From Cliona cf. orientalis (lineage: Eukaryota > Porifera > Demospongiae > Clionaida > Clionaidae): 64,000 nucleotides of DNA. The notes under the pieces are model-generated. The model saw only the letters and a list, made by a program, of their open reading frames with translations. It did no database searches and was not told the origin of the DNA. Shown here piece after piece: positions 25,665-37,780 of this stretch. A program made the position numbers and the translations under genes. Numbering within the stretch: the first letter of the stretch is position 1; each line of letters begins with the position of its first letter. Location: the NCBI GenBank assembly GCA_963930775.1, contig OZ005691.1:4340001-4404000 (forward strand). The letters run 5' to 3'.

Positions 25665-27406
25665 TGAGTACTGGAGTACTGAAAGTACACAGTGTCATCC
25701 TTTAGGCCCTTTCCACCTTCTCAATGTTACAAGAATGGGATAAACATTGCAGAAGTTGTAGTAATAGAGCACACCTAAAGAGTTGGAAAGACTAGGGTAT
25801 GACAGTGTGGATTTCTTTACAGCTTGTGCTACCCTTTAGCAATACAAGGGATACCATTAATTTCGTGACAGGTTTGCTGCTACTGTACACCATAGTACTG
25901 TTTTAAACTTTTGTGTGAGGCATACTACACTACATTATATTTTTCACTTACAAGTTCTCCTCTGAGTTGCCACCACTGACTGGCTGCTTCACCTCCTTCC
26001 AATTAATGACAGGGGCTGCCTCCTTCCTACCACCGCCACTACCAGTCTCCACTGGCATTTTAGCCACTGTCCTCTCCAGTTCATCAAGGATCGAGATGAG
26101 TGCCTGTTCCTCTTCCCTGATGTCATGAAGATTCCGCGAGGGAGCGGATGCTGTGGCCGCTTTCTTCGAGCCCCTCTTTCCCTGCTTAGCCGGGAGAGGT
26201 AAGGGGACGTCCTCTTCAGGACTCACCGCTGTTAGAGCTGCTGCGACTGTGGTGGTGGTGGTGTTTTTTTGACTCCGTGTGGTTCATCGGAAGAGGAGGA
26301 GGGGAAGCCATGCTGTTCTTGTCGCCTCCTCTTCCTTGCCCTAAAAAAGGATGTGTGGTTGTGCTGCCATTGTTGGCTACCTCTTGTTGGTCACCATAAA
26401 TGTCCACAAACCCTGCTCCATTTCCATTATTACCAGCAACTGCTGCACCACTGCTGAACAGGCGATCGTGATAGGGGTCTGGTTGGAACTAGGGCTCAGG
26501 CTGTGGCTGCGAGGGGGAACGGGAGGTGGGGGAGGGGTCACAGGCTCTTTTGAATTTACTATTTCCCACTCTCCTTCTCCCTCTCCTCTCTCCTTTTTCA
26601 CTTTGTCATCATACTGTTCAGTGTTGCTGTTCATCAATGACGTTATGGACAGGAGGAGGGGAAGTCCCTTCTTCTTCATTATTATGAAGTCATTCCAGAG
26701 TGTCATTACTGTTCTGCTGTGGTTGTTCACTCTCTTCTTGGTCGTCGTCATTTCCCACTAGCTTGAAGCCGTACTCTTCACCATTCTGCAAGTCCGAGAA
26801 GGGGTCGTGGTTCTGCTCGAGCTTCATCTTCTTTGGGAGCAGGTCCTCGTCCTCTTCATAAGGAGAGTGGGTAGAGGGAGGACCTAAACATGTACAACAC
26901 ACGAAGCAAGCAAAAATCTGATCACTGCCCTACGTGTAGTGATAAAGCATACTAAGTCTTGTTGTGACCAATTAGCTACAACCCCGAGAGCCCCTACACT
27001 CTAATTTTAATATTAATTACACAAGGGCTACAGAAAGCAAGGGTAGATTATCACTTCATAGGTCAAAAGCCATCTACTCGATTTTAGTATCCAATGCTGA
27101 AAACCGGGAATAAGGTCTGAGAATCATAGCAACTCTTGATAAAGCCTAATCCTAGTCCAGGAATCCTCCACACACAGACACTGACAAAATAATTAAAGTG
27201 ATTTACCCAGAGATTGGCTGGAGGTGGTGGTAGGCCTAGCTTCTCCTCATCGCTGTCCTCTGACTCTCCCCCGGAGTAGTTCAAGGTGTCCGGGGGTCTC
27301 GGGGGGAGAGGGGGATGGACGTCGGCGTCAGCATCGTAGGTCGGAGATCGACCGTACTGCCGAGTGAGGTGAGGGTAGCGCTCCTCCTGGGAAACATCCT
27401 CATCAC
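25427..27406 (-). pseudogene. PTP tail cassette, copy F (decayed)
   Basis: E6-like 27207-27406, E7-like 25952-26883 and E8-like 25427-25616. E7 has an extra base in a T-run near 26267 and a missing G near 26475, both shifting frame. The E8 acceptor has changed from ATTAG to ATTAA, displacing or weakening the splice site. E8 itself ([20 protein letters not shown]) is open. Without catalytic exons it could act only as an alternative 3' end for copy A, which lies immediately upstream in transcription; the frameshifts argue against that. Confidence 0.7.
25627..25661. repeat. (GA)n microsatellite
   Basis: About 35 bases of GA upstream of the E8-like acceptor in copy F; much shorter than at 2879 and 17541. 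Confidence 0.9.
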
Positions 27407-27967
27407 CTGTGGAAGGATAGCGGCAGGAAAGGTGAATGCCATTAATCAAGTGAAGTTGCCAGGCAGAAAAATGAATGTGAGTATAAGTAATACTAAGTCT
27501 TATGATTATATTATATCCCAATTGGCTACATTATTATGACATTGTATGTTTATTATTATTATAATTAGCTAGTGAGCATAAGTGGCATAGGATCAGAGAA
27601 AAGAGGGACCATGCCAATTTTATGCTAATTATAAATTGCCATTAATTTCTTCAAAACGTCACCATTCCAAGACCTCATGATCAAGAGACCTAGGCTTCTG
27701 ACCTGATTTGTAATTATCATGTAGTTTGCAATTGGGCATGATCATGGCCTCATACCAATAATCATCAGTTTTCAAGGGGACATCATCACTCACCAAAATT
27801 AATATTGCTTCAATAGTATCTATGACTTCTTTTCAGTAATTACATTAGTGCATTGTGATCATGCGTACAGTAAATGTTACAAAATTAAAATAATAATAAT
27901 TATGACGTAAAATATAGCTAGCAATAACAATAATTGTGGGTGGGACAAAATAATTAATAATAATAAA

Positions 27968-30900
27968 TCACTGCATGACATAATAGGCACAATAACCGAG
28001 CATGACGATGAATCCGACTAGGAGCCACGGGATGGACCACTCTGTCTCTGAGGTCTCATCTCCATGCTGCTTCAAGTGCTCCTTGATAGTCTGAACCTTG
28101 CTGTGTATTCTAGCACGTCTGGCGTCCCTCTCGCGCTGTCTCGCTTCAGCTGCCGACCTAATAATGTGTTGAGAAAGAGAGAGAGGGAGAGAAATTTGTG
28201 AGTACTGAAAGTATACAGTGTCATCCTTTGGGCCCTTTCCACTACGTATACCCTTTAGCAACACAGGAATATGAATAAAGCCTAAGGGGTATATACCATT
28301 AGTACTGTTTCAAACTTTTGTGTGAGGCATACTACACTAGACTGCATTTTTCACTTACAAGTTCTCCTCTGAGCTGCCACCACCACTGACTGGCTGCTTT
28401 ACCTCCTTCCTATTAACGACAGGGGCTGCCTCCTTCCTCCCACCACCACTACCAGTCTCCACTGGCATTTTAGCCACTGTCCTCTCCAGTTCATCAAGGA
28501 TCGAGATGAGTGCCTGTTCCTCTTCCCTGATATCATGAAGGTTCCGCGAAGGAGCGGATGCTGCAGCCGCTTGCCTCGAGCCCCTCTTTCCCTGCTTAGC
28601 TGGGAGAGGTGGGGGGACGTCCTCTTCAGGACTCGCCGCTGCCAGAGCTGCTGCGACTGTGGTGGTGGTGGTGTTTCTTGACTCCGTGTGGTTCATCGGA
28701 AGAGGAGGAGGGGAAGCCATGCTGTTCTTGTCGCCTCCTCTTCCTTGCCCTAAAAAAGGACGTGTGGTTGTGCTGCCATTATTGGCTACCTCTTGTTGGT
28801 CGCCGTAAATGTCCACAAATCCTGCTCCATTTCCATTGCTACCAGCAACTGCTGCACCACTGCTGAATAGGCGATCGTGATAGGGGGTCTGGTTGGGACT
28901 AGGGCTCAGGCTGTGGCTGCGAGGGGGAACAGGAGGTGGGGGAGGGGTCACGGTCTCCTTTGAATTTACCACTTCCTCCTCTCCTTCTCCCTCTCCCTCC
29001 TCCTTCTCCTTCTCGTTGTGTTGCTGCTGTTCATCAATGTTATTGTGGACAGGAGGAGGGGAAGTCCCTTCTTCTTCATTGTTATGATGTCGTTCCAGGG
29101 TGTCATCACTGTTCTGCTGCGGTTGTTCACTCTCTTCTTGATCGTCGTCATTTCCCACTAGCTTGAAGCCATATTCTTCTCCGTTCTGCAGGTCCGAGAA
29201 GGGGTCATGGTTCTGCTCGAGTTTCATCTTCTTTGGAAGAAGGTCCTCGTCCTCTTCATAAGGAGAGTGGGTGGAGGGAGGACCTAATAGTAAACATGTA
29301 CAATACATGAAACAGGCAATAGTCTGATCACTGCCCTATGTGCTTTGGAATACATTGCACTGTAGCTTTAACAGGGAGCAAGTCTGTTGTGACCAATTGC
29401 AACCACTTGAAGGTTGATCCCGGTACACACTGCAATTTCTAGAAATACCAGGGATTACAGAAGCAAAAAGCCCTCTACTCTGAACTTTGATTTCAGCTAG
29501 CAATACTGAAAACTGGGAATGAGTCTATAGAATGTAGCTGGAGGCCTCTATTGTTCTACAATACACAAATACAGATAGAATAATTAATTTAAAAGGGACT
29601 TACCCGGCGGTTGGCTGTTAGGGGGTGGAGGTGGTGGTAGGCCTAGCCTCTCCTCATCACTGTCCTCCGACTCTCCCCCGGAGTAGTTCAAGGTGTCCGG
29701 GGGTCTCGGGGGGAGAGGGGGAGGGACGTCGTCGTCAGCGTCGTAGGTCTGAGAGCGACCGTACTGCCGAGTGAGGTGAGGGTAGCGCTCCTCCTGGGAA
29801 ACATCCTCATCACCTGCGGAAGGATGGTGGCAGGAAAGGAAGGAAAGGTGAAGGATATAGTACAAGTGAGGGGCAGGGGGAAATGCATGAGAGTGAACTG
29901 AATATACATACGTACATGTAGCTACAGATGAGCAAACTACACCTTGTTACATACATGTATTTACATAATATACATATTAAATATAGGGTGGATGTGCATA
30001 GATTAAAATCAAAGTTGCAAGCTTAAGGTACATTGTACATAATAAACTTGCTTACGTTGTATCTATACACATGTACACTGTATGCCCATTGATGGATATA
30101 GCTTCACAGAGGCAAATAAAATTGGTTTATGAGTTTACAATACTACCTACTTATAGCTACATTGCACAATCATCCTTTGGTCTAGCTGGTACAGGTACAC
30201 ACAGAAATCTCTCTACAATAATTAAGAGGATATTATTCCCTTCATTAACTCACTGTCGCTGTCCTCGTCAGAGTCCTCCTCCTCAGGGACATCCTCGTCC
30301 GAGTCGCTGAGATCATCATAGTTGCTTGGCTCGAGCTCTAGGTCTTGGAGGGCGCCCTGAAGGATGGCTATGTAGGAGAACCGCAGCTGGTCTGCTGTCT
30401 GGATCAGCCCCAGTCTCTGTTGACGCATGTTAAGGAGGATCTGCTGAAGATCGATGGTGGCTAGGTCACGAGTCTGAGCCAACTGGAGCGATCAAGAGAA
30501 AAAGGATAACATAAAATAATTGAGTAGAGCTTCATTAATGCGTTTCTAGATAATTGAAAAAGATCTTCAGGACCAAAATGTACTATCATGACGTGCTTAG
30601 TACTACGTCTATGCTCAATAATTAAGATCTTTCAAATAAAAACATATAATGATAAATACCATAGTATCACAAAAGAGTGATATATTATATGATTCTGACA
30701 GCATTCACAGTGCTTGTGAGCAATACTTACATACTGGTCAGATTATGATGATCAATTACATGTACATCGATCAGATGGTGACATTAACATTACTACATAA
30801 TACTACACTCCTCTACTATAATGGCATTTTACCATCTATAGATAGTCAAATCTTATTGCACAAACATGTTTTGCAGGCCTCTCGAAAACACACACACAAA

Positions 30901-33900
30901 CATAAATAAACAAAACAGAATACACACACTTACATGTATACATGTACTAACCTTGGTGAGGATGACATCAACGAGGCAGAAGGTCCCAGATCGTCCAATC
31001 CCAGCACTGCAGTGGACAACCGCCGGTCCCGAGTCGGGGCTAAGACAGCCACTGTTACGAACAGCATAGAGATACTCAAGGAACACATCGGGATTCTGAG
31101 GGACACCAAAGTCAGGCCAGTGGGTGTAGTGGAAATGCATGATCACTCGAGATTCATCATTCTGAAGGAAGAGAGGAAGATGTTCTACATGTAAAATGAA
31201 GTCACTTGTATCGTGAGAGGGAGAGAGAGGGAGAAAGGGAGGGAGGGAGCGAGAGAGGAAAAGAGAAAGGGAGGAAGGGAGAGAGGAAGAGCGAGAGAGG
31301 TAGAGAGAGAGTGTGTGAGAGAGAGTGAGAGAGAGAGAGAGAGAGAGGGAGGGAGAGAGAAACCAGCTCATTAACATGTACCTCTGTATTGATAACTTTC
31401 AGGTGAGAGAGGCGATAACAGCTTTCTTCTTCTGTTCCAAGATTCTCTATGTGAAACTTGCCTGCTTCTAACGGAGGATCCTCAGCCAATGGCCAGTATG
31501 GGAAACACTTGTTCTGTATGTAGATGGTAAGGGGTCGTCAATGTTGAATGACACATGCAAGAAGGTGAATAATATTATTGGCAAGCAATTTTGGCACAAT
31601 TTTCATACACGAATTGCACTTTCAAGGGAAATGGTAGGTAAGGGTCGTCAATGTTGACACTGATACATCATAATGGGGTACAAGGTTTGCAAATCAAACA
31701 TTGGCATATTACGTTGGCAACACCTTTGACATTATCCCAAGCACTTTACCATATGCACACGGGCACTAGCCACAACAACCACTTTCTATTTCTGCCATGA
31801 TAATCCATTATGATAAAGGAAGTTTATTTGGCCTGAGTCCCAACACAGCACCTTATTACCTATGCAAAGTCATCGATCACGCTCCCTCCCAATAGAATAC
31901 ATCTCTAGGTACCAGTCCGGTGTGCATTAGGTAGTGCTATATAATCACATTCAGCTGTTAGTGTATATTGGTATACTCACAGAATTGATACATGTACATT
32001 CTATAGGTTGATTCTAATGTTGCCTTCTCCTCCCCACCTCCCTCCCTCTCTCTCTCTCCCTCTCCCTCCTTGAGGCTCCTTCCTTCCTTCTCTCTCTCTT
32101 CTCTCTCCCTCTCTTTCTCTCTATGGTAGTCTCAAGAGTACTGGTGATATAGCACATAAAAAGCTATCAAGAGCAGATGCTGAGACACTGGAGACAACAC
32201 CAGCTACACATGGAACAAATGCTCTGTGGTTTGCCGCGCACCAAATTTGGCTCGCAGTGATTGGTTTAGTAAACCATTCAATTAGGGACAAATTGAGAAC
32301 AAGCGTTAATCAGCGGCTGTGTACTTTTTGGACCGTTGCTATCGAATTTCCACTGGCCTCACACGCGATAAAGGTTGGGTAACTCAATCTTCTACAAGCG
32401 TTCCCTAATCTTTGACTAGTAACCTGCTCCATTACATGTACAAAATGTACACGGTGGATGGTCTGAGAACTATCAGAACTAGATGAAACTGAAAAGCTCT
32501 TTATCCCACGGGAATTAAATTCTATCTCAGATTACCCCATCTAGTTAGTTTACCCAGTTCACTTGTGCATCAGATAGGAGTATGGACATATTATTATAAC
32601 TACATACAAAGTAGGAGAAGGAACGGAGATACTGGGAGATACGTGTAAGATAGACATATTATTATACTAGAGGCAATTGTCATAATAAGGAACAACATTA
32701 TAACCTCCAAAATTGCATTTGGCTTGGCAAGCGCTATAATTGATTTACCCAACAACTACAATGTACATGTACCCAACACATGGAAGTTAGCATGTAATCA
32801 TGTACATCTACACTGGCTCATGTACGTACATAATATTATTAAATCAGCAATAATGAACAAAAAAATAGTTTGTGAGGTATGTATGTACTCTTACCATTCC
32901 TCTCTCAATGCATTTGTTGAGCATGACAATGGCCGCACTTTTCTGCTCCCAGATCATCTGCCAAAAGTGGGGGCATGTGTGCTGTAGGGGACCCTGCAGG
33001 TGGGAGGAGGGAGAGAGGGAGGAAGAGGGAGAGGGAGAGGGAGAGAGGGTGATGGAGAGGGGGAGAGAGAGAGGGAGGAGGGAGAGAGGGATATGGAGAG
33101 GGGGAGAGAGAGGGAGGGGGAGGGGGAGAGTGAGGGAGAGAGAGAAGAGAGAGAGAAAGGGACGGAAGGAGAGGGAGAGAGAAAGAGCTGAAATCATCAA
33201 AATTAATATCAAGCTACCATGGAAGCCTTTCGGAGATATCATAATCTTGACACTACTTTCAATGTGTACACTACATGTACATGTATGTGGATCCTACCCC
33301 ATAACCACATACACATGCACTTGCCCCCTCCACTTATCACAACATGCTCTAGTGCATGACATTCAACTTTCAACTTTAAAAAATTCACAACAAGCAAGAT
33401 TACATATGTTTACACAAAAACAGAATCAGATTTTTATAGCAACCATATAAGCATAATATACATGTACATGTACATGCACGTGACATTGAATGACACACGC
33501 TACAACACTGTACCCACATGTAGAGCAGATGTTTCGATGCAATCAGCGTATGCAAACAGTGAGAGAACTGCTTCAAAAACAACCACTATTAGCGCACGAA
33601 AACACGTATGCCGAAGGTTTATGCAAAAAGCAAGACATTGAATGTGTACCCGTACACCAGGGTGTGTACTGGGAGGACTGGGAAGTTGGGACACTACCAA
33701 ATAAGGTCAAGATTAGCTAGCACTATATGTACGTAGCTAGCTATCAAATTATATGCGACATTTATATAATTGTCAGCTTTATTCTGTAGAAAGTGGTGGA
33801 CACACCTCTGCAGTTTACTGAATCGTTTAATAACTGTTTCCTGTAGAGACTAGTTACTCTAGCACTAGATATCAGCCGGTAAGCACAACATGGTTAATTA

Positions 33901-34426
33901 AAGTACAAATGAAGGTCTTAAAACTTACTATAATTTGATAAACTAAGGCATTGAGTATACTACCCCAGAGTACAACAAGGGTGTGTTGCCTCTACACATA
34001 CAGGATGCATGCAATATAATTATATATATCCTGATTCACCCTTGTATCCTAGGTAACAGGGGTGTTATAACTAAAATATTGACCTCCCCCAGGCAATTAT
34101 AATCCCCTGTGAACACCATAGTGCACTGCACTAAAAATATGCCAGCCAACGACTTCTACCAGATAAATGCAACCACTAAGAAACTGACCAATCAGGATAT
34201 ATATCAGATGTCGCATGGTAGGCACGTGTATTATGGATTATAAAGCCCCTCCCCCTCGGGCTGCGCCCTCGGGGTCATGGGCTTTATAATCCATAATACA
34301 CTCCCTACCATGCAATATCTATTACATACATGTACATGTATGCGTACTCTCTCTCTCTCCCTCTCTCTTTCTTCTTTTCACAGCACTCACCTGACTCAAA
34401 ATGTATTTCCTACCGACTTCGTCAAC
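27968..34426 (-). CDS. PTPN1/PTPN2-like: PTP1B/TC-PTP-like tyrosine phosphatase with long proline-rich tail and membrane anchor, copy A
   Basis: Eight exons join in phase: E1 34391-34426, E2 32895-32993, E3 31382-31513, E4 30952-31161, E5 30254-30473, E6 29604-29813, E7 28359-29283, E8 27968-28157; 2022 bases, 673 residues. Visible PTP1B-family motifs: [24 protein letters not shown], the WPDFG loop (catalytic Asp), the phosphate loop [10 protein letters not shown] (Cys nucleophile, Arg) and the Q-loop [10 protein letters not shown]. The tail is acidic then proline-rich ([23 protein letters not shown]; likely SH3 ligands) and ends in a hydrophobic segment ([19 protein letters not shown]), as in ER-anchored PTP1B. 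The tail (about 480 residues) is much longer than in vertebrates. The N-terminal part (KNRYRD-type pTyr loop, NDYINAS) was not found; it may be in the gap at 37110 or in undetected exons. It dephosphorylates phosphotyrosine proteins at the ER surface, by family knowledge. Confidence 0.85.
32990..33190. repeat. Purine/pyrimidine tract against the E2 acceptor
   Basis: About 190 bases of nearly pure GA-rich plus strand, that is CT-rich on the gene strand, ending directly in the acceptor CCTGCAG of PTP exon E2. Confidence 0.85.
34215..34325. mobile_element. Foldback hairpin element
   Basis: Arms ccttaccatg/ttatggattataaagccc and gggctttataatccataa are reverse complements around a GC-rich loop (cccctcgggctgcgccctcgggg). 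It resembles the hairpin halves of the elements at 19052, 45774 and 52786 in layout, with different arm sequence. Confidence 0.65.
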
Positions 34427-35828
34427 CTGTGGGGAAAATTAATGATAGTCATCATCAACGCAGTATTTACAGGACAGGGCACACAATACTGAGGCTGCCG
34501 GCCATGCCCCACAAACACAAAAGATCCAACTTCCTACAATAAACGCACCCCCATCCCACTATAAAGAAGCACAAACCCCCCTTTAATACTCTTCCACTGA
34601 GCTACTGATCACCAAAACCAAAAATCACCACATGTCAGTGACCACACATGATGGAAAAGAATGAGCACCTCTAGTTATAGACTTTCAACATTTCAGTTAG
34701 TACATGTAGCAGTGACCTATGACCTTGCTAACTTAGACTGAAGTGTGTGCTCACTCAGACCGTAGTTGTGTCTGAGAACCCACCACCCCGGCCGAGTCGA
34801 CTATGGAGCTCCAGCCTAGGGCACTAGCAGCTGTCCATCCATGGCTACCCCTTTGGTAATAGGAATACTGAATTTTTCATGTAATGCTCCCATGCATGCT
34901 AATACATGAATATGAATAGTAACACGGATGCTACGCTGAAGACCATATTGATTTCAAGGTCATTCATAGATTTGAATATAAGCACAATAATAATACTATT
35001 ATCATACAGTACATGCACATGTAGCTAGATATATACTGAAAGTTTTGAGAGGTAAATTAATGGGCAATGCATACATACCATATATAGCTAAACAGCACAA
35101 ACTAAACTCAATACATCATGCACACACACACACACACACACAGATGTCAGTACTGCACCCTACTTAGGTATGGACAGAATACTGCACTGTATGGCTACTG
35201 TATTGAGTTTCAAACAGCACCTGGTCTGAAGCTAAAAAAAAAAACCGTACAGAAACCACACAGGGTACACAGTAGGCTTCTCTCTGACGACGATTTCAAC
35301 ACACATGAAAAGATAATATTTCATTGACTGAGGCATGGGAGCACATGGTACGGCTGGTTACCAGTGGTCGAGGAAATGGAGGGAGGAAGATTATCAAAAT
35401 TAATTCTCTAGCGCTTCCTCAATGCCTCCTAAAACACAATTCAAGTTTTTACGTACGTAGCTGTGTACATGTGTATACCAACAAATTAAGAGTATTATGA
35501 AGCACTAGTGATCGGCACAACTACATACATGTGTATACATGTAAGTACAGGTACTTAGTCATGTCACATGTCACATGTACATGTACTACGTGTAGTAGCA
35601 TCATGATCGATCAGCTCCTAAAATGTAACCTGTGGCATACAAACGAATAAACAAATCAAGAGTAGTTATGAAGCACTGATCGGTAGATATAATATATGTA
35701 CATGTACATTGTGTGTACTCATGTGTATAATAGATACATGTACATGTATGTATACATGTACTTAGCCATATCACGTGTACATGTACACGTACATGTACAT
35801 GTACATGTACATGTATACTATTGTGTAG

Positions 35829-36033
35829 CTCACCAGGCCCACCCAGAGTCTACAATGTGCCCTACAAACTATACCCTCTTAACCAATTATCTTTTGTGAG
35901 AACACTAATCGATGCAAAGCCTCCATTGTATGTGTACGTGGCCCCCAATATCTCCCCCCACCCCACCTCCCAGTTCACAGTCTACATACCTTACACCACA
36001 ATTCCATTGCCTCAAACAAATGAGATGGCTTAG
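35829..36033 (+). CDS. Possible terminal exon, unrecognised
   Basis: An open frame of 67 codons ending in TAG follows an AG acceptor-like site (tgtgtag at 35822-35828). The composition is protein-like (VYNVPYKLYPLNQLSF; PPLYVYVAPNIS) rather than repeat-like, and the opposite strand is closed. No upstream exon that joins it was found and the family is not recognised. It could equally be chance or old transposon sequence. Confidence 0.25.
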
Positions 36034-36271
36034 ACATTACAATACGGTACACTCTTGACAACAATTATTATCACTGTGAAACCTCCGACAGTGAAATCAC
36101 TGAAATAGGAATGAGCCCTCTCTGTACATGTACCCAAAGGACCCAAAATTATTCTCTGTCTAGTTATAATGCACAGAGAACTTCTAAAAGTGGATACATT
36201 GTCTATAGACTTTGGTTTCTTGGAACCTACTGTATTAGCTTACCAGGCTAAAAATGAAATCAAAGGCTATG

Positions 36272-36880
36272 TACCGTATACTTTCTAATATAGGCGCCCC
36301 CAAAAAATAATTACAGATCGTGCAGGCGCCTCCAATTAAAACTGAAAAATTCACGAGCCGGTCAAAGGGCGCCTAAATTAGGGCGGCGCCTATGAGCTGC
36401 AATTAGAACTGTTCTGTAAAGTTTTGCCAGAGCACAAGCGCTATCACTAATCGGTCCTGTTTAGTGGCAGTGAATATGATAGTGGCGAGAACAACAAAAA
36501 TATGGTTCTAGTTTCTGTTCTTTTTGGAAATTTCTTTCTGATCGCTGAATCATTCTCAAGTTGTCGATACCATAGCCATCAGAACGATTGTCTCGAACTC
36601 CAGAACGACATCAAAGCAGTCGGTAAGTGCCCATATTATAACTGTAAGAGACAGCTTACTGTTAGTTTGACATCTAACTTGATAGATCGATCGACCGTAT
36701 GGTACGGTATCGCGGTCCGCGGTATTGCCATATGCACGTGGCAATACGTTCCAATTAAATAGGCGCCGCCTAAAAATAATTGATGTCCGGAAAGGCGCCT
36801 TAAATTAGAACCGAAAAAATTGCGCAGGTCTCAAAGGGTGCCTAAATTAGGGTGGCGCCTATATTAGAACATATACGGTA
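36272..36880. mobile_element. TACCGTATA-ended inverted-repeat element with internal gene-like sequence
   Basis: The terminal inverted repeats of about 27 bases read TACCGTATACTTTCTAATATAGGCGCC at the left and the reverse complement with two mismatches at the right. The inner flanks carry further inverted ggcgcc blocks. The middle (about 36480-36635) holds an ATG frame with a signal-peptide-like start (MVLVSVLFGNFFLIAESFSS) ending at a perfect donor CGGTAAGTG, which looks like a captured host first exon. Confidence 0.75.
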
Positions 36881-37109
36881 TATACATATATTAAGTTCCC
36901 CCATGTATATCATTAGCCAGTCTTTCCAGGAATTGGGCTCTGATAAGACAGTCAGTCATGGTCTGGATGGTAGCCACAGTGATCACTAAGCCTCACTACT
37001 GATGCACACATTGTAGCCATGGTGATACACCCAGCGATGAACTTTACTAAGACCATCTATTAGTGTAGTAATTGAACTGTGTATACATCTATCTGACTGT
37101 CCACTCACA

Positions 37110-37309
37110 NNNNNNNNNNNNNNNNNNNNNNNNNNNNNNNNNNNNNNNNNNNNNNNNNNNNNNNNNNNNNNNNNNNNNNNNNNNNNNNNNNNNNNNNNNN
37201 NNNNNNNNNNNNNNNNNNNNNNNNNNNNNNNNNNNNNNNNNNNNNNNNNNNNNNNNNNNNNNNNNNNNNNNNNNNNNNNNNNNNNNNNNNNNNNNNNNNN
37301 NNNNNNNNN
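37110..37309. other. Assembly gap (200 N)
   Basis: Exactly 200 unknown bases, a conventional scaffold gap of unspecified size. The missing 5' exons of the phosphatase (to the left, minus strand) and of LDHD (to the right, plus strand) both point towards this interval. Confidence 0.98.
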
Positions 37310-37577
37310 GATCTGTTCAGTTTACCGTATACTTTCTGATTGTAGTGCCAAAAAATTATGACCAGGCTTAGTTCTAAGAATTAATTGGACAACGGAAGTT
37401 ACACTGGTTGTGTAATAATATTATATAATATGCGGTCCACTGCTGATATATCGATACCATGCACAATAATATCATGCAGTGGCTCACATGATTACATCAT
37501 GATTACATCATGTTATAGTAATAGTGTTGTTATATACAGCATTGCTACATCTGTAGCAGCTCATTTCTAGAATTGAC

Positions 37578-37780
37578 TACTGTATAGCTGGAAATATTGG
37601 CAGGGAATTAAATTAATCACAACCGCCAAATTAAAATCCGCCAAAATTTCCTACTCGCATATATACGTATGGCGATCCCGTATGGAACCGCCAAATTTAA
37701 ATCCGCTAATATTCTTGTAATAGCGATTTTGGGCTAAACCGCCAAATTTAATTCCCGCCAATATTTCTGGCTATACGGTA
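37578..37780. mobile_element. Small inverted-repeat element (MITE), family of 57747-57967
   Basis: Ends read tactgtatagctggaaatattgg and the reverse complement of ccaatatttctggctatacggta. The interior is rich in repeated aaccgccaaatt blocks. The element at 57747-57967 shares most of the interior in inverted orientation. Confidence 0.8.

Larger units (their letters stand above)
23735..32065. repeat. Segmental duplication, copy 2 (partner 957-10150)
   Basis: Same order and strand as copy 1: receptor first exon, PTP tail cassette F, then PTP exons E8 to E3. This copy carries the intact receptor and the better phosphatase gene, continues at both ends into the rest of each gene and lacks the LTR insertion, so it is the more ancestral arrangement. 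Confidence 0.8.

Noticed and set aside
33490..33720. Plus-strand ORF of 76 codons ([15 protein letters not shown] ... [11 protein letters not shown])
   Set aside because: It lies in the intron between phosphatase exons E1 and E2 on the opposite strand, and has no recognised family, repeat copy or joinable splice site. It is possibly real but unsupported.
35690..35820. Palindromic tacatgtacatg tract as a regulatory site
   Set aside because: The same ACATGTAC repeats occur throughout the window in introns and spacers; this is background low-complexity sequence.
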